Positions 19,751-30,803 of a stretch of 64,000 bases of DNA are shown piece after piece. The number at the start of each line of letters is the position of its first letter. Positions within the stretch are counted from its first letter, which is position 1. The stretch is from Pseudoxanthomonas yeongjuensis (GTDB lineage: Bacteria; Pseudomonadota; Gammaproteobacteria; Xanthomonadales; Xanthomonadaceae). The position numbers were made by a program, and so were the translations under genes. The notes below the pieces were generated by a model. It ran no database searches. It was not told the DNA's origin and saw only the letters and a program-made list of their open reading frames with translations. The stretch lies in assembly GCF_010093345.1 (NCBI RefSeq), contig NZ_PDWT01000002.1, positions 496,001-560,000 of the forward strand, given 5' to 3'.

Positions 19751-20002
19751 TTGTCTTGGGGGGAGGAGTTGATCAGCAAGCGAGCGACTTGTCTCCTGGC
19801 CGCGATACTCGTCTGTACCGGATCGGGCTGCGACCGGAAGCAGCCCGGCGCACTCCGGCAGTTGACGGACATGCCGGAGCTTTACTGGGAGCGCGTACGC
19901 GTATGCAAAGAAAAGCAGATGCAGAACGGCGATCAGGAGTGCCGGGTCACTCTTGAAGAAATCCAGGAAAAGAAGCAGGCGGAAGCGGAACCGAAAAAGT
20001 AG
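19751..20002 (+). CDS. Small putative lipoprotein, weakly EexN-like
   Basis: About 77-83 residues. A hydrophobic N-terminal run (TCLLAAILVCTGSGC) ends in a cysteine in a weak lipobox context, suggesting a lipid-anchored periplasmic protein. The mature part is short and charged, with two cysteines separated by 13 residues (YWERVRVCKEKQ, then QECRVTLEE) and a Lys/Glu-rich tail. This Cys spacing and the YWE/RVxVC pattern recall EexN-type entry-exclusion lipoproteins, but similarity is weak and no conjugation genes are present. There is no ATG: the start is TTG 19751 or TTG 19769, the latter next to a strong GGGGGAGGAG purine run that lies closer than usual. It sits between the peptidases and the S8 protease. 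Confidence 0.5.
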   Translation: MSWGEELISKRATCLLAAILVCTGSGCDRKQPGALRQLTDMPELYWERVRVCKEKQMQNGDQECRVTLEEIQEKKQAEAEPKK

Positions 20003-20317
20003 CGGGCGGGACAAGAGTGCAAGCCGATTCCTTATCGGGCCATTGACCGTTCCACCGCGGCTGCGAGCGAGCGTTTGCAGTGCCCGGCCATGATGGCCGG
20101 CGCCACGATTGGAAGCGCGTGCATCGGTTGTAAAAAAGTCCTGGATAGAACCGTTACTGGAAGCGGGGGATGTCGCATCGGCTAAGGAACCCGGCAATTA
20201 CCAACTCCGCTTTGCCATGGAGACAAGGATGGGATTGCGTTCAATTTGATCGGGTAGGGGACGGCAGGGCTCACCCGTCTTTGCAATAAGACGTCGCTTT
20301 TCTTGCAGGGGATGACA
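20003..20317. other. Intergenic region upstream of the S8 protease gene
   Basis: 315 bases without a convincing gene. A near-perfect palindrome lies at 20084-20100 (CCGGCCAT, one base, ATGGCCGG); it lacks a T-run and could be a protein-binding site or part of the upstream mRNA end. The last 40 bases contain the AGGGG ribosome site for the protease. Separate transcription of the S8 gene from here is possible. Confidence 0.4.
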
Positions 20318-23300
20318 ATGGCGATAAACAACGGGCGCAATTCTTTGGCGGCGAACAAGGCGCGATCATGGCGATGGTCGCTTGGTGCGCTGATGCTGTT
20401 CATCGGTGCCGGACTGGGCTTCGGACTTCAAGCCAACCCCGGCTACCGGCACCAGCTGGACAGCCGCGAAGCATGGTCGGTCGATGCCAGGCCCGCGGTG
20501 GGGCTGGCGGTGGCGGCACGACCCGGCAAAAGCGCAGAAGTGGAGCGGCTGACGCGCCAGCTGGGCGGACGCGTGGACTATGCGCACGAACCCACGGATT
20601 ATCTGTCGATCGTACTGCCCACTTCACAGGTGGACCGCTTCCTGGCCGAAGCTCCGCTGGCCGCTTTCGCGGTGGAGAAGGTCGCCATCAGCGGCAGCAA
20701 TCCGCCGGACGGCTGGGACCCAAAACCGAAATCCGACCCGGCGATCTCCCCGGTACGCAACGCCCGGGAGGACTGGCCGCGGCGCGAAGGAATGGGTCCG
20801 GTCGAACATCCCTACGACGTGCGCAGCGACATGGACGGCGATGCCTTTCTCAAGCGCAACCCGGGCAATGACGGCCGTGGCGTGGTGGTCGCGCACGTCG
20901 AGTTTTTCCCGGACTTCCTGTCGCCGGAACTGAGGACGGCATCCGCTGCGGACGGAAAGGAGATACCGAAGTTCCGGGATGTGATCAACATCCCGGGCCT
21001 CGCTCCTTCGCTGGACCCGGATGCGCCCCGCAAGGGCGCATTCTGGAGCCATCGGCTTGGCACGCCGGCGACGGCACGCGGCGGGACGATCGAAGTCGAC
21101 GGCCATCGGCACCGTGTGCCGGGCGCTGGCGAGTACCGGCTGGCATTGCTGGATTTGAACAAGGACATCGGCGCGCTATGGGCGGTGTGGCCCGTACTCG
21201 ACAAGGCATTCCACGGGCGCAGGTATCCGCAGGGGCTCAAGCCCGAGGATCCGGAAATCTACCTGCGCACGCGCGTGCTGTGGTCGCAGGCGAGCCAGAC
21301 GCTGTGGATCGACACCGACCAGGACGGCGACTTCGACGATGAGGCGGGCGTCCGCGCGTACGCGGCCTCGCAACAGATCGGCGTGCTTGGACAGGACGAT
21401 CCCGCAACCGTCCTGCGCGAAACCGTGGGCTATACGGTCCAGGCCGATGGCGACTACGTGTCCGTCAACATGGGCTTCGGTTCGCATGTCACCGCCGTCG
21501 CCGGCGCGGTAGCCGCGAGCAAGAGCGCGAAGGGCCGGATCCAGGGCGTGGCGCCCGGCGTGCAGCTGATCTCGGTCAATGTCAACGAGGCTGTGAGCGG
21601 CTATGCGCGCGGCATGATCGCGGCCTACGAGCATCCGGCGACCGACATCGTGCTGATCGAAGGCCACGCGGCCATCACGACCTTGCATGAGCAGGAACTG
21701 GGAGGGCGTTCGCTGGTCGCCGTGGTGCTGGACCGGCTGCAGGCGCTGCACGACAAGCCGACGTTGTTCACCGCATTCAACACCCCGGGCTTGTCGACCA
21801 TTTCCGATGCGACGGTCCCGCAGAACGTGCTTTCGATAGGGGCGTACCAGAGCGCGGAGGCGGTGTATTCCAACTACGGCATCCACGTGCGTTACCAGGA
21901 CGATCTGCACTGGGTCGGTTCGGAAGGACCGGCCGGCAACGGCATCCTCAAGCCGGATCTGCTGTCGCCCGCGAACCCCACGAGTCTGGAACCGGGCAAT
22001 GTCGACCGGGACGATGGCGGCAAGCGCGCCGGCGTTTTCCGGATGATTGGCTATGGCATCTGCGGCGGGACTTCATGCGCGACGCCGGTGGCCACGGGCG
22101 CGACCGCCCTGCTGGTCGGCGCGGCCAAGCGTGAAGGCCTCCCTGTCAGCGGTTCCATCGTCCATCGCGCGCTGCGCGACAGTGCGCGGCCCCTTGCGCG
22201 CTTCCCGGTCTACAAGCAGGGCCGCGGCCTGATCCAGATCGACGCAGCCTGGCAGCGATTGCAGCAGATCGCGCAGGAGACGCCGGAAACCATCGAGGTG
22301 GCCGCCCCGGTGAAAACCTTGATGAGCCCGTGGCTGCAACAGCCCGATGTGGGCCAGGGTCTGTTCGAACGCGAAGGTTGGCAAGCCGGGCAATCGGCGA
22401 CGCGCACCATCACGCTCAAGCGCACCAGCGGCCCGCGGGCGCCGGTGCGCTACCGCTTGCAATGGAGGGGTGATGCCGGGGCGTTCCGGTCCGTGCCGGA
22501 AGTGATGTTGCCGCTGGACCGGCTGGTGCCGTTGGAGGTGCGGGTGAGCGTGCCGGAAGAGAAGGTCTACAGCGCGCTACTGGAGCTGCACCGCGACGGC
22601 CTGGCCGGGCCCGCCGCGGTGGTGCAGGCGACCATCGTGGTGCCGCACCGGTTCACGGCGCAGAACAAATATCAGGTGGAGCACGAGTTCGAACTGGATC
22701 GCCCGGGTCGCAGGAACCTGTTCTACGACGTGCCGGAGGGTGCCGGCCTGGTGCGCTTCCGCATGCCGGAAGCACGCAAGGAGATCAGTACCTACTTGCA
22801 TGCGCCGGACAATTGGCAGGGAGCGGCTCGTTTCACTTTCGAACAAAGCGGCCATGACCTGTCCAGTCCGATGCCAGGCAGCTGGCAGTTGATGCTGATG
22901 GACATGGGCGATGCTTTCGCCCAGGACTGGTCGGTCGCACCGGGCACGGTACTGCCGCGCACGAAAGTCAAAGTGCAGGCGTCCCTGCTGACGGTTGAAG
23001 CGCGCGCCGAAGGCGATAGCGTGGTGCTGCGCAACCGCGGTGCGGCGTTCGAAGGCGGCTTGCGCAGCCATGCGCTGGCCGCGCAACGCAGCGAGACGAT
23101 CGCCCTGGCGCGCGTGCAGGAGGTCGAGCGCACGCTGACCGTGGCCGAAGGCACCGAGCGCCTGCTGCTGGAACTGCTACCGGACGCCGGTACCGATTCG
23201 GCCTGGGTGAACCTGTACCAGTGCGAGGCCGGTAAATGCACCCGGCACGGCGACGTAGACGTCAATGGCCGCCACAAACGCATCGTGGTGGACCGGCCGA

Positions 23301-23587
23301 AGGTCGGCACCTGGAAGGCGGTCGTCACCCATTACAGCGATGCGCCGGGCAAGGTCGAACTGCGCGAAACGCAAGCGCATGCGAAATATGGCGTATTGAC
23401 CAGTGCCGACGCGCCGCGCAAGCGCGAAGTCAATGCCGAATGGTGCGTGTCGGTGAACATCTGGAACCGCGACAGGGTGCCGGCCGGCTACGCCCCAGCG
23501 ATGTTGCTGGATGTCCAGGCCGAGGGTTTCGGCGAGCAGCCGCCGGCATCGGTGCTGCTCGAGGCCGTGCCGAGGGCCCCTGGCTGA
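20318..23587 (+). CDS. Large S8 (subtilisin-like) protease, tripeptidyl-peptidase-II-like, with Glu in place of the catalytic Asp
   Basis: 1089 residues from ATG 20318, which sits at good spacing from AGGGGA; ATG 20312 and TTG 20303 are too close to it. A hydrophobic segment near residues 18-35 is a signal peptide or membrane anchor. The subtilisin fold is shown by GSHVTAVAG (His390), the oxyanion Asn488 in AFNTPG, and GGTSCATP (Ser586). Where subtilases have DTG, the protein reads AHVEFFPDF, giving Glu195. The spacing of about 195 (acid-His), 98 (His-Asn) and 98 (Asn-Ser) resembles tripeptidyl peptidase II, as do roughly 500 extra C-terminal residues with beta-sandwich character. It probably contributes to degradation of large peptides outside the cytoplasm. 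Activity with Glu is uncertain. Confidence 0.85.
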   Translation: MAINNGRNSLAANKARSWRWSLGALMLFIGAGLGFGLQANPGYRHQLDSREAWSVDARPAVGLAVAARPGKSAEVERLTRQLGGRVDYAHEPTDYLSIVLPTSQVDRFLAEAPLAAFAVEKVAISGSNPPDGWDPKPKSDPAISPVRNAREDWPRREGMGPVEHPYDVRSDMDGDAFLKRNPGNDGRGVVVAHVEFFPDFLSPELRTASAADGKEIPKFRDVINIPGLAPSLDPDAPRKGAFWSHRLGTPATARGGTIEVDGHRHRVPGAGEYRLALLDLNKDIGALWAVWPVLDKAFHGRRYPQGLKPEDPEIYLRTRVLWSQASQTLWIDTDQDGDFDDEAGVRAYAASQQIGVLGQDDPATVLRETVGYTVQADGDYVSVNMGFGSHVTAVAGAVAASKSAKGRIQGVAPGVQLISVNVNEAVSGYARGMIAAYEHPATDIVLIEGHAAITTLHEQELGGRSLVAVVLDRLQALHDKPTLFTAFNTPGLSTISDATVPQNVLSIGAYQSAEAVYSNYGIHVRYQDDLHWVGSEGPAGNGILKPDLLSPANPTSLEPGNVDRDDGGKRAGVFRMIGYGICGGTSCATPVATGATALLVGAAKREGLPVSGSIVHRALRDSARPLARFPVYKQGRGLIQIDAAWQRLQQIAQETPETIEVAAPVKTLMSPWLQQPDVGQGLFEREGWQAGQSATRTITLKRTSGPRAPVRYRLQWRGDAGAFRSVPEVMLPLDRLVPLEVRVSVPEEKVYSALLELHRDGLAGPAAVVQATIVVPHRFTAQNKYQVEHEFELDRPGRRNLFYDVPEGAGLVRFRMPEARKEISTYLHAPDNWQGAARFTFEQSGHDLSSPMPGSWQLMLMDMGDAFAQDWSVAPGTVLPRTKVKVQASLLTVEARAEGDSVVLRNRGAAFEGGLRSHALAAQRSETIALARVQEVERTLTVAEGTERLLLELLPDAGTDSAWVNLYQCEAGKCTRHGDVDVNGRHKRIVVDRPKVGTWKAVVTHYSDAPGKVELRETQAHAKYGVLTSADAPRKREVNAEWCVSVNIWNRDRVPAGYAPAMLLDVQAEGFGEQPPASVLLEAVPRAPG

Positions 23588-23898
23588 TTGAAATAGACTC
23601 GGGCTGGAGTTGCCCCCGGGGATAGATGTGTCCGGATTCTGCTGTCACAGGGTCAATCACAGCCAAACCTTCGTCAGGCGGCGCGGCAATCACATCAACG
23701 GTACAGAGAATTTCTCGAACCAATCCAAACGCGTGTAGCGCAAGTACAACGGCATTCCGCGCAAGAAGTCCTTCTTGTTCCCGAAAGAATGCGGGTCCGA
23801 TTCAACTACGGGACGCCCAATCGACAGCTAGCTATTCCGCGCTTGGCTCGACCTGTAACCCTTGTCTGGGATAGCCCCTGAACTTTTGTGAAAGGCAA
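23588..23898. other. Gene-poor stretch, possible degraded coding remnant on the minus strand
   Basis: About 310 bases between the S8 protease and the tRNA terminator. On the minus strand, bases 23838 down to 23704 can be read as an open frame with protein-like composition (ESDPHSFGNKKDF, then LRYTRLDWFEKF, then a stop), bounded upstream by a stop and lacking a start codon. It may be the tail of a lost gene; the family is not recognised. Nothing else is supported. Confidence 0.25.
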
Positions 23899-23925
23899 CA
23901 AAAAACCCCATGGAATCATGGGGTT
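23899..23925 (-). terminator. Intrinsic terminator of the tRNA-Met gene
   Basis: On the minus strand a 9-bp perfect stem (AACCCCATG / CATGGGGTT, 4-base loop) is followed by a run of six T. It lies about 15 bases beyond the 3' end of the tRNA. Confidence 0.9.
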
Positions 23926-23940
23926 CGGCGCAAAACGCGG

Positions 23941-24017
23941 TGGTGGCTATGGGTGGACTCGAACCACCGACCCCGTCATTATGAGTGACGTGCTCTAACC
24001 GGCTGAGCTACATAGCC
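23941..24017 (-). tRNA. tRNA-Met (CAT anticodon, elongator type)
   Basis: The minus strand reads as a 77-base tRNA: 5' GGCTATG pairs with CATAGCC at the 3' end, followed by discriminator A and an encoded CCA. The D-arm (AGCTCAGCCGGTTAGAGC), an anticodon loop with CAT, and the T-arm GGTTCGAGTCC are all present. The body closely resembles elongator tRNA-Met rather than the initiator, since the first pair is G-C. Its 3' end faces the peptidase block. Confidence 0.96.
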
Positions 24018-24136
24018 GCGCATTGAACCGCGCATTCTTCCTGTCTGACCCGTGCCTGTCAATCCGGGCCTCTGTGCTTGAGACATCGGCGTGGGCGTGG
24101 CACAGTCGGTGACAGTAGATTTCAGGAGTCCGCATC

Positions 24137-24751
24137 GTGATCGATCCGGACGGCTACCGACCCAATGTCGGCATAGTGTTGATGGGCCCGGATGGGCGGG
24201 TGTTCTGGGCGCGCAGGGTGCGCCGGGACGGCTGGCAGTTCCCGCAGGGCGGCATGAACACCGATGAGACCCCGGTCGAGGCCATGTACCGCGAATTGCG
24301 CGAGGAAACCGGCCTGCTCCCCGAGCATGTCGAGATCCTCGGCGCCACCCCCGGCTGGTTGCGCTATCGGCTGCCGCCGCGTGCCGTGCGTTACAACGAA
24401 CGCCACGTCTGCATCGGCCAGAAGCAAGTCTGGTTCCTGCTGCGGCTGGTCGGCGACGAATCCCACCTGCGCCTGGACCTGACCGATACGCCCGAATTCG
24501 ACCACTGGCGGTGGGTGGATTTCTGGTACCCGATGGAGCACGTGGTGGTGTTCAAGCGCGGGGTCTATGCCCGGGCGCTGCGCCACCTTGCCCCCTTCGC
24601 CCAATTGGTGGCGGGGGTGCAGGCGATGCCGCAGGCGTTGCTGGAAGCCTGGCTGCCCGAACTGGCCCTGGGCCGGCCGGCGCCGCGCAATCGGCCCAAT
24701 CCGCGTCCCGGCGTCCGGCGCGATGGAAGCGGCGGTCCTGGCAAGAATTGA
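24137..24751 (+). CDS. rppH: RNA pyrophosphohydrolase (Nudix)
   Basis: 204 residues. RppH converts 5'-triphosphate mRNA to monophosphate and so triggers RNase E decay in the cytoplasm. The N-terminus [15 protein letters not shown] and the WQFPQGG stretch are diagnostic of RppH, and the Nudix box is complete (GG at about residues 37-38, then REL and EE near 54-59). The C-terminal 45 residues beyond the enzyme core are Pro/Arg-rich and variable. It starts 119 bases after the divergent tRNA. A candidate Fur site overlaps its last codons but serves the next gene. Confidence 0.95.
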   Translation: MIDPDGYRPNVGIVLMGPDGRVFWARRVRRDGWQFPQGGMNTDETPVEAMYRELREETGLLPEHVEILGATPGWLRYRLPPRAVRYNERHVCIGQKQVWFLLRLVGDESHLRLDLTDTPEFDHWRWVDFWYPMEHVVVFKRGVYARALRHLAPFAQLVAGVQAMPQALLEAWLPELALGRPAPRNRPNPRPGVRRDGSGGPGKN

Positions 24752-24762
24752 CAATCATTCTC
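24744..24762 (+). promoter_or_regulatory. Candidate Fur box upstream of bfd
   Basis: The 19 bases match the consensus GATAATGATAATCATTATC at 13 positions, including an unbroken AATCATT core. It lies 56-74 bases before the bfd start, a normal place for iron-dependent repression. The call rests on pattern match only. Confidence 0.55.
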
Positions 24763-24817
24763 ATTCGCGATGAAATAGGCCCCGTCCCCGATCGGGCTGT
24801 CAGGATCCACGCGCGCC

Positions 24818-25039
24818 ATGTACGTCTGCATCTGTAACGGTGTCACCGACCACCAGATCCGCGAAGCCGCGACCAGCGGCGTACGCAGCGTGGCCGAGCT
24901 GACCATGCGGACCGGCTGCGGCGCCACCTGCGGGACTTGCCTGGACACCGCTTCAGCGATCCTGGAAGCCTCGCGCAGCGAGCTTGGCAATGCATTTCCC
25001 GTGCCCATGCTGGTTGCGGTCATTCAACGAGCCGCCTGA
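24818..25039 (+). CDS. bfd: Bacterioferritin-associated ferredoxin
   Basis: 73 residues with the Bfd cysteine pattern: Cys4, Cys6, Cys38 and Cys41 (MYVCICNGVTD, then CGATCGTC), which bind a [2Fe-2S] cluster. Bfd reduces the ferric core of bacterioferritin so that iron is released in the cytoplasm. It is followed after about 108 bases by bfr, its partner. The candidate Fur box upstream fits induction under iron starvation. Confidence 0.95.
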   Translation: MYVCICNGVTDHQIREAATSGVRSVAELTMRTGCGATCGTCLDTASAILEASRSELGNAFPVPMLVAVIQRAA

Positions 25040-25147
25040 GCCGTCGCGGACGCCCGGACCCAACCGAAAACGAACACGATTCGCGTTCCGCCATCGGCCG
25101 GTGCGAACGGCTAACCTCAGCGCCTTCCCCACCGCCGGAGCAGGGCC

Positions 25148-28029
<2,882 letters not shown>

Positions 28030-28031
28030 CC

Positions 28032-29960
28032 CTACAACACCGCGTTATGGAAATCGAAACCCAGATCGCTGCCGACGCCCTGCACCAGGTTGCCCTGGAT
28101 GAAGTCGACGCCGCCCATCCACATCGCCGCCGCGGCCTGTGGGTCTTCGATCTGTTGCCCGATCACCTGCAGTCCCATGCGGTGCGCCAAGTCGATCATC
28201 CCGCGCAACTGGTCGCGCAGGCCGGGATCGTGATGGGCGGCGGCATAGCGGTTGGACACGCGCAGGTAACCGAGCGGCAACTGGCTGAGCAGGGCCTCGG
28301 CTTCGCGGCCGGGCTCGAATTGGCTGAGGCAGAACTGCACGCCCGCGGCCATCAGCCGGTTGCAGAACTGGCGCAGGGTCACCGAATGGATCAGCGCGTC
28401 GTCCAGGCGCAGGTCGATGATCAACGAGGTGCCTTCGATGCCGCGCGTGGCGATGGTCTGCAACAGCCAGTCGGCGAATGCCTCGCGCGCCAGCGAACGC
28501 GGCGATTGCGACACGAACAGGCGCAGCGACTTGCCTTCCATCTGGTAGCGGGACAGCAGGTCCAGCACGCGTTCCATCACCTGCCGGTCCAGCTCGACGA
28601 TGCGTCCGGCCAGTTCCGCGGCCGGGACCGCTTGCGCCGCCGCGATCAGCGTGCCATCGGCCTGGCGCATGCGCAGGAACACCTGGTACTGGGCCAGTTC
28701 GCTGCCGGCGACCGAGACGATCGGCTGGTAGGCCAATTCCAGGTCGGCGTCGGCAAGCGAGAGACCGTCGTCGTCCGCGGATACCGCGGGTGGGAGGTAG
28801 GCGGCGATTCCTTCGGACTGCATGCGGGCTTGCAGCGCGGCGCGTTCGGTGGCTTCCAGCGCGCTGCCGGTGTCGGAGAAAGTGTGGGGAAGCGCCGCAT
28901 AGCCCACCGCGCCCGCCAGGCGCAGGGTTTCCTCATTGCGGACGATGAAGTCGTGCTGGCCCAGTTGCTCGCGCAGGCGGCGGGCGAACGCCGCCATCGC
29001 TTCGGCATCCAGGTCGCGGGCCAGGGCAAGGAAGCTGTTGTCGTTCAGGCGAGCCAGCGGATGCGGCGCGGCGGCTTGTGCCAGCGCGCGTCCTGCGTCG
29101 GCCATCAGGTGCTCGAAGTTGGCGTAGCCATAGCGCTCGCGCAGGCCCAGGGTGCCGCCGATCTCGATGAAGAACAGGCCGGCGGAAGTCTTTTCCTCCA
29201 GCGCGGCGCCCAGTTGCTGCATCACATAGGCGCGGGTCGGCAAGCCGGTTTCAGGATTGACGACCAGGCTCGGTGCGGCGGCCGCGGGCGCACGCTGGCG
29301 CGAACGCTGGATCCGGTTGGAAACCGCAGCGATCAAGTGGCGCGGGCGTATCGGTTTGGTCAGGAAGTCGTCGGCGCCGCTTTCCAGCACTTCGTACTGG
29401 CGCTCCGGGTCGGGGTCGCCGGTCAGGAACACGATCGGCAGGTGCAGCAGGTCCGGACGCTGGCGGATCTGCATGGTCAGGGTCATGCCGTCCTGGCCTG
29501 GCATGTGCAGGTCCATCAGGACCAGATCGGGCTGGAAGCTTTCGATGGCCGGGATCACCCCGGTCGGTGCCATCTCCACTTCGGCCAGCATGCCGGCGCC
29601 GTGCAGCACGCTTTGCGCGAACAGGGCCTGGCCGCGATCGTCCTCCACGATCAGGATGCGGAACGGTGCCTCGTCCGGGTCCAGCTTGCGCGGGTCATTG
29701 GCGGAACTACGCCTGGCGCTGGCGTTCGCAGTGGCCTTTTTCGTGTCCGCACCCGTACTCGTGACGGCCTGCGGCTTGATGGCAGGGCTGGTGCCAGCCG
29801 AAGCGGCGAGCGGGGCCGGCGGAGGAGCGACAGGCCCGGGTTCGTCCGCGGGCGCGTCGCCGGCCCAGCGCCGCCAGTAATGCGGCGGCGGGGTTTCGGC
29901 ACGCAACCGCGGGCGAAAAGGCTCGTCCTGCGGGCGGGAGGTGGGTTCAATGACAGACAT
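28032..29960 (-). CDS. REC-GGDEF-EAL protein with degenerate catalytic sites, FimX-like
   Basis: 642 residues. A low-complexity Pro/Ala-rich N-terminus (about 1-95) precedes a receiver domain (about 98-220; ILIVEDD, LVLMDLHMPGQDGM, FLTKPIRP). A GGDEF-like domain follows whose signature is lost (RLNDNSFLAL), then an EAL-like domain whose signature reads QVF after YQPIV. Both active sites therefore look dead. Such proteins (FimX of Pseudomonas, Filp of Xanthomonas) bind c-di-GMP and control type IV pili and virulence. Here an N-terminal receiver and the adjoining hybrid kinase suggest phosphorelay control. FimX similarity is from motif recognition and would need a profile search. Confidence 0.85.
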   Translation of the reverse strand: MSVIEPTSRPQDEPFRPRLRAETPPPHYWRRWAGDAPADEPGPVAPPPAPLAASAGTSPAIKPQAVTSTGADTKKATANASARRSSANDPRKLDPDEAPFRILIVEDDRGQALFAQSVLHGAGMLAEVEMAPTGVIPAIESFQPDLVLMDLHMPGQDGMTLTMQIRQRPDLLHLPIVFLTGDPDPERQYEVLESGADDFLTKPIRPRHLIAAVSNRIQRSRQRAPAAAAPSLVVNPETGLPTRAYVMQQLGAALEEKTSAGLFFIEIGGTLGLRERYGYANFEHLMADAGRALAQAAAPHPLARLNDNSFLALARDLDAEAMAAFARRLREQLGQHDFIVRNEETLRLAGAVGYAALPHTFSDTGSALEATERAALQARMQSEGIAAYLPPAVSADDDGLSLADADLELAYQPIVSVAGSELAQYQVFLRMRQADGTLIAAAQAVPAAELAGRIVELDRQVMERVLDLLSRYQMEGKSLRLFVSQSPRSLAREAFADWLLQTIATRGIEGTSLIIDLRLDDALIHSVTLRQFCNRLMAAGVQFCLSQFEPGREAEALLSQLPLGYLRVSNRYAAAHHDPGLRDQLRGMIDLAHRMGLQVIGQQIEDPQAAAAMWMGGVDFIQGNLVQGVGSDLGFDFHNAVL

Positions 29961-30019
29961 CAGGCTTCCCCAAGCATGAGAGCCATTATGCGACGAAGTT
30001 CACATAATGGGGAGTTGGA

Positions 30020-30640
30020 TCATTGCTCATTCCGCTGGCCCGGCATAGAAGCCGCCGGCGACGGCCGCAGCAGGCTGCGGATTCCGCGCGACAGCTTGCG
30101 CCAGACCCACCACACCAGCACGGCCAGCATCACACTGATTCCGACCACCGCGATCAGGGCCAGCCAGGGATGGGCGAAGGCCAGCGCCAGGCCGCCCACC
30201 ACCACCGCATCCTCGGTGATCGAGGCGGTCCAGTTGCTGACCGGCTCCGGGGAGGTGTTCATCAATGCGCGCGAACCGGACTTTAACAGGTGGCTGGTCA
30301 GGGCCACGCCGGCACCGGCGGCCAGCGCGCCGCCACTCAACTGACCGTCGGGCGACAGCGTGGCCGCGGCCAGGAAGGCGCCGGCCGGCACCCGGGCCAG
30401 GGTCTGCAGCAGATCCCAGCCGGAATCCACGCCGGGGATCTTGTCGGCGAAGAATTCGGCCACGGCCAAGGCGCCGGAGGTGCCCAGCACCCACCATGAC
30501 TGGGTCACCTGCAGGGCCGGCGGCAGGTCCAGCCAACCCAATGCGCCGGCCAGGCCCAGCCCGAACACGGTCAGATACACGCGGATCCCCGCCATCCATG
30601 CCAACAGGATCCCAATTACGAAAAGATGCGCTTCGGACAT
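30020..30640 (-). CDS. DUF4126 membrane protein
   Basis: 206 residues from the ATG at 30640, which directly precedes the conserved SEAHLFVIGILLAWMAG segment. Four to five hydrophobic segments are visible with conserved loops (GIRVYLTVFG, VAEFFADKIPGVDSGWD, SGGALAAGAGVALTSHLLKSG), matching the DUF4126 family of unknown function. The C-terminal 30 residues are basic and cytoplasmic. It stands alone between divergent genes and its role is unknown. Confidence 0.85.
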   Translation of the reverse strand: MSEAHLFVIGILLAWMAGIRVYLTVFGLGLAGALGWLDLPPALQVTQSWWVLGTSGALAVAEFFADKIPGVDSGWDLLQTLARVPAGAFLAAATLSPDGQLSGGALAAGAGVALTSHLLKSGSRALMNTSPEPVSNWTASITEDAVVVGGLALAFAHPWLALIAVVGISVMLAVLVWWVWRKLSRGIRSLLRPSPAASMPGQRNEQ

Positions 30641-30803
30641 GCGGGGGATTCGCCTAGACTGGAACCGACACCGGACGGTCACAGGGGGCCGTCCACCCAC
30701 TGCCGAGTATAGGCCCGTTGCCGCCCGCCATCCGTGCTGGCGCGGCCGCGTCGGATCGGCGCCGCCTGGTGGAAGCAGAGGCTTCCCTTTACGGATTGTT
30801 CCG

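Noticed and set aside
20084..20100. Terminator for the upstream lipoprotein gene
   Set aside because: The palindrome is only 8 bp per arm and lacks a T-run.
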